From Ophiostoma sp. CBS 140.51 (Eukaryota > Ascomycota > Sordariomycetes > Ophiostomatales > Ophiostomataceae), in NCBI GenBank assembly GCA_029298735.1, contig JANSLP010000225.1, forward strand, positions 1-55,463: DNA of 55,463 nucleotides, read 5' to 3'. Numbering within the stretch: position 1 is the first letter of the stretch; every line of letters begins with the position of its first letter. A program made the position numbers and the translations under genes. The notes beneath the pieces were generated by a model. The model was not told where the DNA came from and made no database searches. It saw only the letters and a list, made by a program, of their open reading frames with translations. Below are positions 23,858-35,559 of this stretch, piece by piece.

Positions 23858-25705
23858 TCATAAGCCTTCTTCGCCAGCCTTGCACAGCTTGATCTCACGG
23901 CCCCACTCGGATTTGAGCACCTGAGACGCCGTGATGCGGCGCGATGGGTTGGGGTCCAGTATGGAGTAGATGACATTGCGACACCGGGCCTATGTTTTGT
24001 TAGTATTTGGTCCACCTTGGCACCATTTAGGGATTTAAAATTCGGGTGGGGGCAGACTTACACGATGGAGTGACTCAATTGGGCCATAGCCCTCCTCGTC
24101 GCGACGACCGTCAAGGTAGCGGCCGTAGAATTCGTCTTCGTCCTTTTTGGCAACGCGCCACAGGTGCCGACCGGTGCGCATGGCCATGTAGATGACACCG
24201 CAGGCCCACACGTCGACAGCGCGGGCATCAAACTCCTTGCTCACGTACTCTTCCGGAGAAATGTAAGGGGCAGAGCCGCACAGGCCCGATACCATGTGCG
24301 CGTCACTTTCCCACGCCATACGAAAACATTCTCCGTTGCCGAAATCGGTAATCTTCAGGCCGCCGTGCGTCGTGAGGAGCAGGTTTTCGGGCTTCAAGTC
24401 GCGGTGGGCCACGCCCATTTCGTGCATGTACTCGACACCACGCATCATCTGCTTGAAGAAGCAGTCGGCCTCCTGCACCTCGAGCTTACCAGCAGCAAGA
24501 ACCAGAGTGTACAGATCACCACCAGCACAGAACTCCATCACTTCGCAGTAGTCGCCTTTCGAGTCCTTCAGCAGATCGAGCGTGTGGATGACATTGGGGT
24601 GGCGCAGGCTGGAAGAGATGCAGAACTCGGCTGTGAGGCGCTTGCTATACTTTTTCTCGTTCTCCTCGGGCCGGCGCTTGAACTCCTTGACGGCGTACAG
24701 CTTCTCGCCCATGCCATCGCCCAGCTTTTTGTGGGAAATGCGCACGATACCAAAGGCACCGCGACCAACAATCTCCTGGCACTTTCCGTACTTCTCAATC
24801 AGGGTCGAAGAAGGACCTAGTGGGCCGAGCTTCTTGTCGGTGCTCGCCTTCTTATCGGCAGCGAGGCTATCCTTCTCCTGCTTTAGGTTATCAACCCAGC
24901 TGGATACAAGGGACAAGTCACCCTCGGGGTGCTCAGGCTTCTTGCCGAGAATGAGACCACGGAACATGTCCAGCAGCTTTTCCTGACGCCGGCTGGACTT
25001 GAGGTGGTGCTCGTGGCCGCCCTGGTAGCTGGGGTCGACAACGAAGCGCTGATGCTGGGCGGGGCTGCCGGATTTTGAGATGGCCTTCGGGGGTGTTGTC
25101 GTGGGCGCCTTGTCGTGGGCGCCTTTTTCTGTGCCGGAGCCCTTGCGAGATGGAACTTGGGGTCGCGTAGCGGGTGAGGCTGCGCCGCTGTTGGGAGTGC
25201 TTGATGCTTGCACCGAACCGTTGGAGCTTGCGGCAGTCAGGCCCTGGCTTTCCTTAACAAGTTGCTGCAGAGCCTGCTGGTGTTGCTGCGCATCGAGAGG
25301 CTGTTTTGGTTGGGAGTGCGGTGCGGGCGACTGCGGTTGTGGTGGGTGTGCGGATTCTGATGATTGCGATGCCTGCATGGGCTGGAGAGACTGCGAAGGT
25401 TGCGAGGGCTGCGCAGGTTGCGATGCTTGCGCGTGTTGTGCTTGTTGCTTTCTTTGGTTCGCGGGGTTGGTCGGATCGAGGCTCACGAGCGAGCGCTGTG
25501 AGAACATCCGCGTGATGCGATCTTTCACAGATGCCTTCTCGGCGGGTTTGGCCGGCTGCTGTGGTTCTGATGGGGCGACGGTGCCATTTTGTTGAGGGAT
25601 GAGATTTGGCGACCGGGCGGGTGGGAGTTCCATAGATTTGATAGATGAGGAGTGAGAGCGTTCCGAGGGCGTTGCGCCCTTCGTGTCGGTGGGAGTGGTC
25701 GCCAT
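23858..25705 (-). CDS. SAT4/HAL4 (NPR1/HAL5 family) serine/threonine kinase
   Basis: Two exons, 25705-24062 and 23989-23858, encode 591 aa; the intron is GTAAGT...CATAG, phase 0, joining IESLHR to ARCRNVIYSIL. The N-terminal 300 residues are low-complexity, with Gln/Ser/Pro-rich repeats at about 85-150. The kinase domain starts near 305: glycine loop VGRGAFG (313-319), AVK Lys340, HRDLKPEN (434-441), DFG (454-456), and CGSAPYISPEE at the activation segment (476-486). The last exon gives DPNPSRRITASQVLKSEWGR. The acidic/charged lobe and these motifs match the fungal-specific Hal4/Sat4-Hal5 group, which in yeast stabilises potassium transporters (Trk) and other plasma-membrane carriers. All catalytic residues are present. 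Upstream DNA holds six TTTTCGAG-type octamers. SAT4-like is the best match, but paralogues exist. Confidence 0.92.
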
Positions 25706-25895
25706 GACGTAGGAAATGGTCGGTTGTTCGGGGGAAAGGTGGTAGGGGATCGTACCACCGGGGAACAGGCGACAAATAAAGAGTTGTCAGGCGAGAGACT
25801 GAGAAATGAGGCGGCGGTCGCGAAACACGTGCTAGAAGAACCTCACCTCAGGTTCAAATCGGGTCGTCCGGTGACAAAATGAGCTGAATGCGACA

Positions 25896-25971
25896 CCTCG
25901 AGAATCGAGGGTCTAGACAGCCTTTTTCGAGTTTTCGAGTTTTTGAGTTTTCGAGTCTTCGAGTCTTCGAG
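25896..25971. repeat. octamer tandem array plus inverted repeat upstream of SAT4-like kinase
   Basis: Six consecutive 8-bp units of the form TTTTCGAG (variants TTTTTGAG and TCTTCGAG) span 25924-25971. They are preceded at 25896-25910 by the inverted repeat CCTCGA-gaa-TCGAGG. The CGAG core is common to both. The array lies about 220-265 bp upstream of the kinase ATG, so it could be a clustered transcription-factor site or a microsatellite. Confidence 0.6.
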
Positions 25972-28900
25972 TCTCTGCAAAATAGAGTGCGCTCAGGAAG
26001 AGTACGCTCGCCGAGTTGCAGCTGCCGTGACAAGGGATATATATGTGCGGTGGTTTGCGACTGACGGCGTCACAGTTGGCTTGCTGTCAAAGGCGGGTCG
26101 CAATTTATAACTCTGGTAAAGTGGTGCTGGGGTTGCCGTATATTTTTGTCGGCACAGCCCTTTTTGATGGGAATGACGGGTTTCCTTGCTTGTTTCTCTG
26201 TTTCCGGCGGGTTTGCGTGGAAATTTTTGGCTCTTTGAATCGATTTTGCCTCCAAATGGCTGGCTGCGGCAGAAACACCGCAGGTGATGTGTGTTTGTTT
26301 GACAGACCCGATACAAGGGGCAAAGAAGAAAAAAAGAAAGAGAAAAAAAAGCCTGATCCTGCGAGCCTTATATCGCGGGCGTTGTGCGCGTTGCAGTTAA
26401 GCTAGTGCGCAAGTCTTGCGAGGGAGGAACTCTGTGGAATAAGTCAGAGACGTGGGATTCGCGGCTTGGTGCGGGAATCCAGGGCCAACCGGCAAGAAAA
26501 CGGGACGGGAACACAGTGAGAAAGCAGGAGGCGAAAGGGGAAAATAGCACGGGAGTACGGGGATTTGCAGGCGAAGGAGGGGTAGAAGGGTAGAAAGCGT
26601 GGTAATTTGGGGGATTTTGGTGGATTTAGGTGCTATTTGAGAGGATAGTTTTGGTGGTGGTAGAGGGCAAAAGTTTTGAGTGCAGTTGGGAGTTAGAGTA
26701 GCACGAGGGAGGCGAAATTCAGTATGTGTTAGAGGCCAATGACCTGTGAGAGCGGAGGGTGTTGGCGGCCGATGACAGTCATGGTGGGAGGAACGGTGGT
26801 CAAGGGAAAAACGGGCAGATGATTAACGGCTGTAGCCGGTGACGGTTCGATGGAAGAGAATCGAAAGCACTGGCAGGCCGATATTGAGTGTGGAAACCGA
26901 GAAATTGATGCGTGGTGTACAGAGTATGAGAGAATTGGAATTATCAAAAGGTGAGTGTGGGTGTGAGTGTGGTTGCGAAATGAGGAAAATGAGAGAAACG
27001 AGAGGGAGAGACGAATAGAGAAATGAGTAGAAAACGAGAAATGGGAAGGAGAAGAAGAGAGGAACAGCAAAAGAGGGAGGGCGCGGCGGGCGCAGTTTGA
27101 TTATGAATAACACTTGGCGACGGGGCACTGCTGGTGTGTGTAGAAAGGACGTATCGGCCGTGTAGCAGAGCTGACAAAGACAGGCCACACGGGGCTGCGT
27201 TGAGGGATGCGGGATGTGGGTTGCTGAAAGGTGAAAGAGGCTCGTGAAAGAGAATGGCGGCGAACGCGACAACAGCGATAATATGGAGGAATTGGAGCAA
27301 TTGTAAATACACCACCAGAAGCGACGAGCAGCACCTGGCGGCTTCGATAATCGTCGCCGGCTTGGAAAGGAACCGAGAGGGGGTGTCGGAGGGGAATGGG
27401 GGTGTATATGGAACAGGGGAGGAAAGGGGAGCAAGTGGAAATATGAAAATAGGAAAAGACGAGAAGAAATATAAGTATGAGAAGGCAGGAGGGAGGAGAG
27501 TGACGAGGCGCGTGGGGGAAGAAGGTGCGATTTGGAAGCTCTTGCTAGTTGAAACTTAAAAGGGTATGAACAATTACAAAATGCGGAAACGGAAGGGACA
27601 ACGGAGGAGATGTGTGCGGGATATGGAAAGAACGATTGGCAGCCCGGACTAGAAGAAGCAAACGTACCTATTGCAAATCTGACGCGGTGGACGGCGAGCC
27701 TCCGGGAGCCTGGTTAGAGGACGTAGGGGCGTTGTATTGTCGATGCGATATTGCAGTCGTGTTAATGTGTGGTCGTGTTGTGTTGTTGTGGTGTTTTGCT
27801 GAGCGCCGTACACCGCCGGTCGGGTGGCGGGAGTTGGTTCCTGTGCAGCAACACGGGCAATACCCAGCAAAGATGTGGGTAGCAGGCCGGTTCGGGGTAG
27901 ACGAGAGGGGCGTGTGCGTTGACTTCCGGGCGGGAAGGTGCGATAATTGGAAAGAGAGATGGGCGCAGCAAGGTTCAAAAAAGAATATCCAGAGAAGTAA
28001 GTGATCAAGGGGGAAGGTGCGATGTGGTGGTGCAGGTTGCAGAAACGAGAAAGAGAAGCCGGGGGAGGGCAGCTGCGATTGGCTTGGCCGGTTGCGGTTG
28101 CGGTTGCGATTTGGTGGTTTTGTTGCTGCAGGAAGGATCCAGGTAGCAGAGGGAATGGTTTGCGCCAGCAACGGGAGAGAGGAACGGGAAGGAGAGAGAC
28201 GAAACAAATAAAAAAAGATGAGGAGTGGGAGGAAGGAGGTTCAAGAAGAACAAGGAAGGAGCTGAGGAATGCAAAAGTGCAAACTGGCAGGCACGGCGAT
28301 CAAAGCAAGAGAAAGGCAGGCGAAAAAGGGCAGGAAGAGAAAATAAGGCAAAGAAAATGCGCACGAGATGAGATGGGACGAAACGAGACTAACAAGACCA
28401 AGAAGGGTGAGTGGGAGTGACCACCCTGAAGTCAAACCGTTAAAAGAGAGTGCAAGGCACTTCAGAAAACCAGAAAAAAAACCCGAAAAGCCTCTGGGAA
28501 GAAAGCGGGCAGGTGCTGTTGGGGGTGACTTTCTGAGATTTTTGGGGGGCCGAATGGATTTTTCTTGTGCTGAGCTAGGCAAAATAGTCGCTCGCGCGGG
28601 TTAGGGTCTTCTCCTCTCCTCAGGCAAGAACATTTCTTTCATGTGGTGGTCGCTCTTTTTCTCGACCAAGCGGGAAGTTTTGAGTAGCTCGAGTGGCAGG
28701 AGGACTCTCAGAACGCTCCTTCTTTTTTCGTCTTTTTTCTATTCGCATTAGAGATATTCGAATGGCACACACACGCGTATGTAGAAAAGACTTGTACAGA
28801 ATGCTCCATCTTCTGTAGCAATCTGTAGCAAATACAACTGCAGATGCAGCACAGGTACAAGGCCCGATACAAAAGAAAAAGAATATTATTACGGGTCCAG

Positions 28901-31627
28901 TTTCCTGATAATATTACTTCATTGTTCCAACGCCCTGAAACCTTGACAACGCCGACAAATTTTCAGCAGGTTGTTCCTTCCCTTCCTGGGCAGTTCATTC
29001 GATGCAAGAACCGAGCCTGTCGCGGCTGTCACAGCACAATGCGCAACCGCCAAGACCACGCCTTCCAGTACCTGCGGGATGTGTGCTGGCGGATGGCAAT
29101 CCCCTTTGGGCAGAAGGAGGAAAGAGGAGAACAGGAGAGCAAGGAGCGTTCGTCCTTTCCTGTTGAGTTGCTCTCGATGACAAATCGCGCCAAGCAGAAA
29201 ATTGCTTCGCGCGCGGCGCCTCCCACTGCGTTAAAGGCGCTACAAGTGTCCGCAACTTGTATTTTTTTTATTGTTCCCGTCCACAGCGTGTCGAGGTGTG
29301 CCCGTTGGCAAAGCCGGGACCCCCCATGTGCGTGGGCGCCTGCAGCGTAACCAGAAGCGTATTACGTCCCTTTTCTCATTTTAGTTGGATTTTCAAAGAT
29401 TTTCTTTTTTTTTTCTGTTATTTTTCTTTGCACTTTCGGGCGGGTTTTGGCGGCAGATAGAACAAAAGAAACGCCATTGAAAATAGGGCGAGGCCATGGC
29501 GCGATGAATTCCCGGGCCACACTTTCCTTCTTTTAGGGGTGAATTCGGGGGGGGGGGAAAGGCGCGTGGGTGGTGGTGGTTTCTTCGAGAAAGCACAGAA
29601 TGGCAGGAGTGGCAGAAAATCGGCCTCAGCCCAGGCCAGATCAGGGCAGGTGCGGTGGTGTCTCGGGCATGACGTGCCCTCTGCCAGGTATTTCCAAATG
29701 TGAACAAATGGGGGCTCACGGCCCGCCAGAGGCCAGAGGGGAGCGAGGAGCGAGGGGAGATAGTTTCCAGATAGGGCCCTCGAATACGACCGAGAGGCAC
29801 CAGTTTCGGCGGACGAATGAGTGTAGAGCAGGAGCGAGCCAGCAAGCTTTTCAAAAGCGACATATGACCAGCGTAACTGTAAGGTAATAAATCAAACCGA
29901 AGCAAATGGGAAAGAACAACAATAGACAAGATGGGGAAAACTGCTCAGCATCTCTCTACCAGAGTGAACACCAGCAACGGTAGGCACGCAGTTCTCCCTG
30001 CACCGGCAGTAAGGAGTACTTGCACTGCACATGGCTTGGCGGACCAAAGAGCCCAAAGAGGAAGGGGGACAGTAATACGGGGAGTCGTACTTCGTAAGGA
30101 AATGGGAGGGAGCTCACAGCTTCCAGTCAAAGGTAGAAAAGCCAAGACCTGCAAGCTGCAGACTGCGACGTGCGTGCCTTCCTGGCTGCTGCAGTTGCTG
30201 CACCTTCCGACAGCCCTCCCTCTCGCGACCTCTCCCATCTTGGACAGGACAAAGCAGGAGCGAACCGCGGCAAACCTGTCTCCTGCCTCCTGTTCCTCGC
30301 TAGGGCTGTGCCGGAGTGCAGAGTGCTTCTTTCCTTCCCACCTCTGGAAAAGGCAAAATGCTTTTCAGATTTCGGAGTCCGCCCATTGTATCGAGGTTAT
30401 CCTCCATGACGGAACCCTCGTATCAGTAGCAGTATTGGAAAGAGCCCCCCTGGCGCCACGTTTGAATATCCCCTTTTACAGCTCTTACCTCTTGCCTCCT
30501 GTTACGCTCTTTCCCTCTATTCCCGGGTACACTTTCATTGGTCGAAGCTTCCCTGCATGCAAAAGTAGCCACCATCAGATGTCGTCCCCTCCTTCTCTCT
30601 TTTGGTCGTTTGGTGTCTTGTCCTTTTGCCTCCAATCTCACGAATACCCCCTCGGCTCCCACTCACCTCGTCTTTGTCTGCTCAACCTCTTTGAACGGCC
30701 TTGCTGTGCACAGTAATTTCATGATCATTTTGATCTCCTTCTGTCCTTCTGTCCCCCCTCACCACGCCGAGACGAAACCTCGACAATATGGAGATTCCGG
30801 CCGAATTGGTGTCGCCGCCATGAAGTGCTATGAACTCACTTTTGCGGGGAATCTCCAACGGCATCAAAAAGAAAGAAAACTAACGGTGAGAAACAGGAGC
30901 AGAATCGAGGGTAGCAGAGATCCGGTTGTCGTGTGGGCAGCAATTCCCAAGACATGACCACTGCGGTCTACATGTCTGCTTGGATCGGCGCCCGTCTCAT
31001 ATCATTCTGCCTCTGTTTTTCCTGTTGTTCACTTCCGTTTTGTTCCCTTTTCTCTACCTCCTAGGCTCCTTTTGCCAATTGTCTATTTGTCTATCTGTCT
31101 CGTGTCTTTCGTCTACCTTCAGTTCCTTGATTTCTTGACTTGTTTGATATTCCCGTTGTCTTCTGTCTCCTTTTTGCTCCCACTCTTTGAAACCTCCCCA
31201 ACAACAGATAACGCTACACCGTTGTTCATGCAGCGCCCGTCTCCTCTTGCTCCCTTTTTGATCCCCTCTGCTCCTCTTTCGTTGTGGTCTTGCTTCTTGC
31301 TCCCTTTGTGAGCGTCTCTTTGTGGTCCCCGATATTCCCATGCTCCGCTCCTACGTGGAGCAACCATCTACCCGAAGTGGGAGGAGAGTCTCCATCTTTT
31401 GGCAACTCCTGGTCTTTCTTTTCTTCGTTCTGTCGTGTCGTCTCCTCCTTAATCCTCACTACTTACAAGCTTCGGTCATTTCGGTGACTTCTCTCCTTCT
31501 ATGAGGCATTTTACCAATCTGCCCTCTCTCTTCCTTTCTCCATCATCTCGAGATGCCTTGTGCAACACCAAACCAATAAGTGCATCGTACATTCGCGGCC
31601 GCCGGGCCAGGACCAGCTGTGGCCAGG

Positions 31628-31663
31628 GCATGGGCAGCATGGGCAGCATGCATGCATGCAAGC
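31628..31663. repeat. GCATGGGCA / GCAT tandem repeat
   Basis: Two copies of GCATGGGCA (31628-31645) run into a GCATGCATGCATGCA tract, a short palindromic simple repeat. No function is assigned. Confidence 0.6.
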
Positions 31664-33670
31664 AATGTCCCATGCGTACGTTTGTGTGTGTGCAAGGATG
31701 CGTGTGCTTGTGTTCCCTCCGTACCACAGTTGCTCTTCTTCCCGAATCTACCTGATCCTTTTATTGCCTTTTTGCACTTTTGCATGTTTTCTTCTTTACG
31801 ACGGACTGCCTTCTTCTTCAAGCAATCAAAAAGCGTACGTGCATTTCTGTTGGGTCGGACCACTTACACAGCTTTCACACCCTTTTGCTAGGCCATCCAC
31901 ACACCCTCAGCTTGATCAATAATACATCTTCACTTCTACATACCCTTTTTACTCGCAGAACCCCACAATATCAAAAGATGCTGGGGGATTGGAAAGCTCC
32001 GAAAATACCCTCAATCTGTCACAACGTAGAAGTCTACGGCACATCACAATCATTGAGCCTCTATGTTGCTAGCCTCTTCACAAATAATGCCATCAATGGA
32101 CAATAGAATGGTCTAGCTAAGCTACCTTGTGTCTCTGTCGGTATCACACGTCATCCGGTCCGGTCCCGCCACTTCTCACTTCTCTCCGCGAGAAATTTCG
32201 ACTTATTTTTGTTGTATTATTTCCCCGAGATATGAAGCTAGTAAAGACACCAAGCCCTCTACTCTCCATCGTAGACGTTGTTGTCAAAGTTGACTTTATT
32301 TCTTGTGTAACAAGAGCTAGTGCCTGTCAACTCGCGGCCGCCCATCCGCTGCCGAACCATTGTAATCATTTTTTTCGCTTTCTTTTTTGCCTTTTCACCA
32401 GCATTAGAACAATGCTATGTGATGAGACTGCTTCCTGCATGAACTCTGTGGTGTGTTTTAACTACCATTGAATGTGCACATATTTTACCGCTGCTTCTTG
32501 TGCTACTCTTGGCATCGATAAGAACAGAGAAAAATAAAGCCGCATAAATTCTGCGTTTTATATATCTAGTTCCAACGTCACGTCACGCAAGGCATCTGCA
32601 TCTGGTTGTCTTAACAGCTTCAACCTTGATGGGACAATGTCTCCCGCCTTTCCACGATGCCCCCTGTCCCCGTCTCTTGTCTGTTGTCTTCCCCCGTGCT
32701 CAATCGTTCACAGACGAGTGGTTCGTTGCCAGTTCTCACCTGCACAACTGTCTTTTTTCTCCGGTTGCATCTATGCGTTTTTTAAATAATTTATTCCATC
32801 AAAAGAATGCATTCGGCGTTGTCAAAAAAGTCTGTGAGATAACAAGGGAAAACTCGGAGACAAAAACCTGGCCACGGCATCTGGCGGTGTAAGATGTAAG
32901 AGGAAGAGCAACACAAGAACACACAGGGAACATAAAAAATGAGAATTGATAAATCTTCCATGCATTGCAGAAAAAAATGAACAACGAGACAACTCATCTG
33001 CAGACCAGAAAAAAAAGGATTGTAGCTGTACCTGACCTTTCTCCTGATTAAGCTCCCTAGCTCCCGTACCTCGAACAAGCTCAGAAGCTCTCCAGCTCTA
33101 TTATTGATATGATGTATGTATATTACAACAAATCAAGGGTTTTCGACATGTCAATTTTTTTGGGCCAAGGAAAACAAGGGCGGGTGGTGGCAGGGACGGG
33201 ATGTGCAGTATCGGCCGTGTCGATCCTTGCTCTTTCGTTCTTCTCTCTTTTTTTCTTCCTTTCTTTTATTGAACATTTCTTCTGTGGTCGCCCTGCCGGG
33301 CGGTTCCTTGACAGGCTCGATAGGAAACTCGGGCCAGGATTGCCACCCTTGTTTCGTTTCAGACAGCAAATGTGGCTCAGTGGCCGAGCAAAACGTCAGT
33401 CGTTAACGGTATATTCGCCGGGGTATTTCGAAGTATTCATTGAAATACGAATGATGATTAATGATTGACAATAACAGACTGATAACCAAATCGAGCCAGA
33501 TAGCGCGCTCAGTCAGTCAGATATGACGACACAGCCTCGACAGCTCGCGCTTTCTGCCAAAAAAGAGCACGTTCATTTGCAAGATTGCCTCGATTGCCTT
33601 TTCTTGATCCGTATTCTTTCTCTTGGCAAAAATCAGCATTGCAGAAAGAAACAGAACACAACACATAACA

Positions 33671-33703
33671 TGTCATTTTGTTGTCATTTTGTTGTCATTT
33701 TGT
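33671..33703. repeat. 11-bp tandem repeat, three copies
   Basis: TGTCATTTTGT is repeated three times without mismatch in the gene-poor stretch. It is a perfect minisatellite-like array, too short to assign a role. Confidence 0.75.
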
Positions 33704-34812
33704 TTAAGAGAAAAGGTTTATCAAACACCTGCCCATCGTCGTCCAGCCATCCAAAAACAAGGTCGGCCGGCCAATTGAATATCGGCTGTTTGGCAAAGAA
33801 TGCTTGGATTCATTGATTTTTTGTCGCGTTTCAGGGTAGTCTTTTTCTCGCCTGTTTTGTTGCATACGTACCTATTACGACATCACCACAAGCCAGTCAA
33901 ACCGTTTAACCAGAAAAAACTGGCCTGGCCTTGGCTCTGTTGTCCTCGCTAATCACCCGGATGCTGTGAGGCTGTTTGTCCCGTGCCGACATGCCAGTCA
34001 ATAGCCTGGTAGTGCTGCTAAAAAACAAGGCCGAGCTCGGAAACAAGACAATTGACGACAAAATGAACAAACTGAACAAAAGGAGAAAAAAAGACTTAAC
34101 AAAATCCAAGACAGGCACATGTAAGAAAGGCGGGACGCAGTTTTGACGCAACGACACACAACGCAGCCGCTCACTGTTGCTCACTTACACCGGCACTTGG
34201 CCTGCTTCTCGTACCCTTTGCCTGTGGCTTTCTGTTCGCAAGTTCCTCTGCCAAGAGCCGATGCTTCACACCTTGTTGCATCGTTCGCCCGCCTAGGGAG
34301 TCATACTGGTCGTCCCTGGTATCACCCTGCTGTTGACATTGTTCGTTTGTTGACCAAAGCGGATCGCCAAGAAAGCTCTTGGCTGTGACTGTGTCCTGTA
34401 GAGACTGTGCTTCCTGTCTAATTGTCGGCGTTCTCCTGTTACAGTTGCACTGCTGCTGCTGTTGGTCGTGCCCAAACGGCAGGCTCGGCAAGACGGAGCC
34501 AAGACCGAGAGGAGAGAGTTTGTTCTTTTTTTTTCGATTGGGAGCGGGATTGTCATAAAACTGCCTCCCTCCATTTCTTCAGTGATTCACAAAAGATCGT
34601 CATCTTGGGTCCCGAGATGCTGTTTTGCCCTCGCCAAGATTGAAATCCGGCAACTCTTTCGTTCTGTCATACAGATCTCGCATATTGCTCATCCTTCTAT
34701 TCAATCCTTTTTTAATATCTCTAACCGTCATTGAATAAGAAAGGCGCTCCCTAGTCCCGGGGCCCAAGTTGGTTCGATCCCGTTGACTCACCGAGATCGC
34801 CCGGAAGCCATT

Positions 34813-35163
34813 ATGGGGTACCACAAGAGCCTTGGAGAAGTCTTGGAGGAAGCCTTGGAGGAGGCCGAGAAAGTCTTGGAAAAGCCTTGGAAGGATACCT
34901 TAGCTGCTTGGCAATCTCGAAGACTTAGGGAGGACTGCGTTTGCCCTTGTTCTTTGGACGTCGTAAAGGCCACCGGCATAGTTGTGCGATCGCGTGTAAA
35001 TCGTTTAATTTTGGCGGCGGCCGAGCCTGGGCAGACTGCAACGGTGGCTTGGCCGTGGCTCCTTTGCGGCGCCTGGATCCCTTTTCGATTTTTTGTGTTG
35101 GTTTTTGCTGTTTTTGGTGACGATGATTGTCAAACCTCATATACCGCCAAGAATCCAATCTGA
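34813..35163 (+). CDS. candidate small ORF with repeated Leu/Glu helix
   Basis: An ATG-started 116-codon frame begins MGYHKSLGEVLEEALEEAEK, encoded by degenerate ~12-nt repeats of the type CCTTGGAGGAAG (34829-34892). The first ~35 residues would form a charged amphipathic helix. A later segment (AWPWLLCGAWIPFRFFVLVF) is hydrophobic enough for a membrane helix. No homologue, splice sites or promoter features are recognised, and a chance product of a purine-rich repeat is at least as likely. Confidence 0.15.
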   Translation: MGYHKSLGEVLEEALEEAEKVLEKPWKDTLAAWQSRRLREDCVCPCSLDVVKATGIVVRSRVNRLILAAAEPGQTATVAWPWLLCGAWIPFRFFVLVFAVFGDDDCQTSYTAKNPI

Positions 35164-35559
35164 TTTTTATGTGCGACCCCGTTTTGTAGTTCCTAGAAGG
35201 CGAGCGTAAGAGTATGCAAGCAGCAAGTAAACACGACATGCAGGGAGATGCGAGAAGATGCAAGAAGACGTAAATAATAATAAAAGAATTGTCCAATTGT
35301 TGTTAGGGAAGTTGCCTCTCATCTGCTATTGCAAACCCTCGACGATCAACCCGTCGATTTCCCAAAGATTGTTTTAGCGCCAAAAGAAAACATTGTGAAT
35401 AAGGACGGGACACTGCCAGTCTCTTCCAAGTGATATATATTGCCCATATGGAGACTCGGCACCCATCGGATACAAACCTGCCCAAGGAGAGCCTGCCTCC
35501 TGGATCTCCCCCGCTGAAAAGTAAACGAAAAAAAAGTTATCGACGCGAATGCCGCCAGA

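Larger units (their letters stand above)
25706..35559. other. 9.9-kb gene-poor stretch
   Basis: No domain-bearing gene was found between the SAT4-like and SAK1-like kinase genes. From about 26400 to 28640 the plus strand is purine-rich, so it is pyrimidine-rich on the sense strand of the SAT4-like kinase and probably its long leader/promoter. From about 30450 to 31900 the plus strand is pyrimidine-rich, with no gene downstream on that strand. An ATG-started 261-codon frame at 29931-30716 (+) has no recognised motif. Short repeats occur at 31628-31663 and 33671-33703, and a small repeat-derived ORF is at 34813. Confidence 0.5.

Noticed and set aside
26823..28207. Minus-strand frames of 179-203 codons upstream of the SAT4-like kinase
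   Set aside because: Ser/Pro/Leu-rich translations in several frames at once follow from pyrimidine bias of the sense-strand leader.
33371..33420. tRNA A-box-like TGGCTCAGTGG at 33373-33383
   Set aside because: No B box (GGTTCRANNC) follows within 100 bp and no cloverleaf can be drawn.
34745..34800. tRNA-like B box GGTTCGATCC at 34771-34780
   Set aside because: The flanking bases do not form a T stem (GTTGG against CCGTT), no A box lies at the right distance, and no acceptor stem closes the unit.
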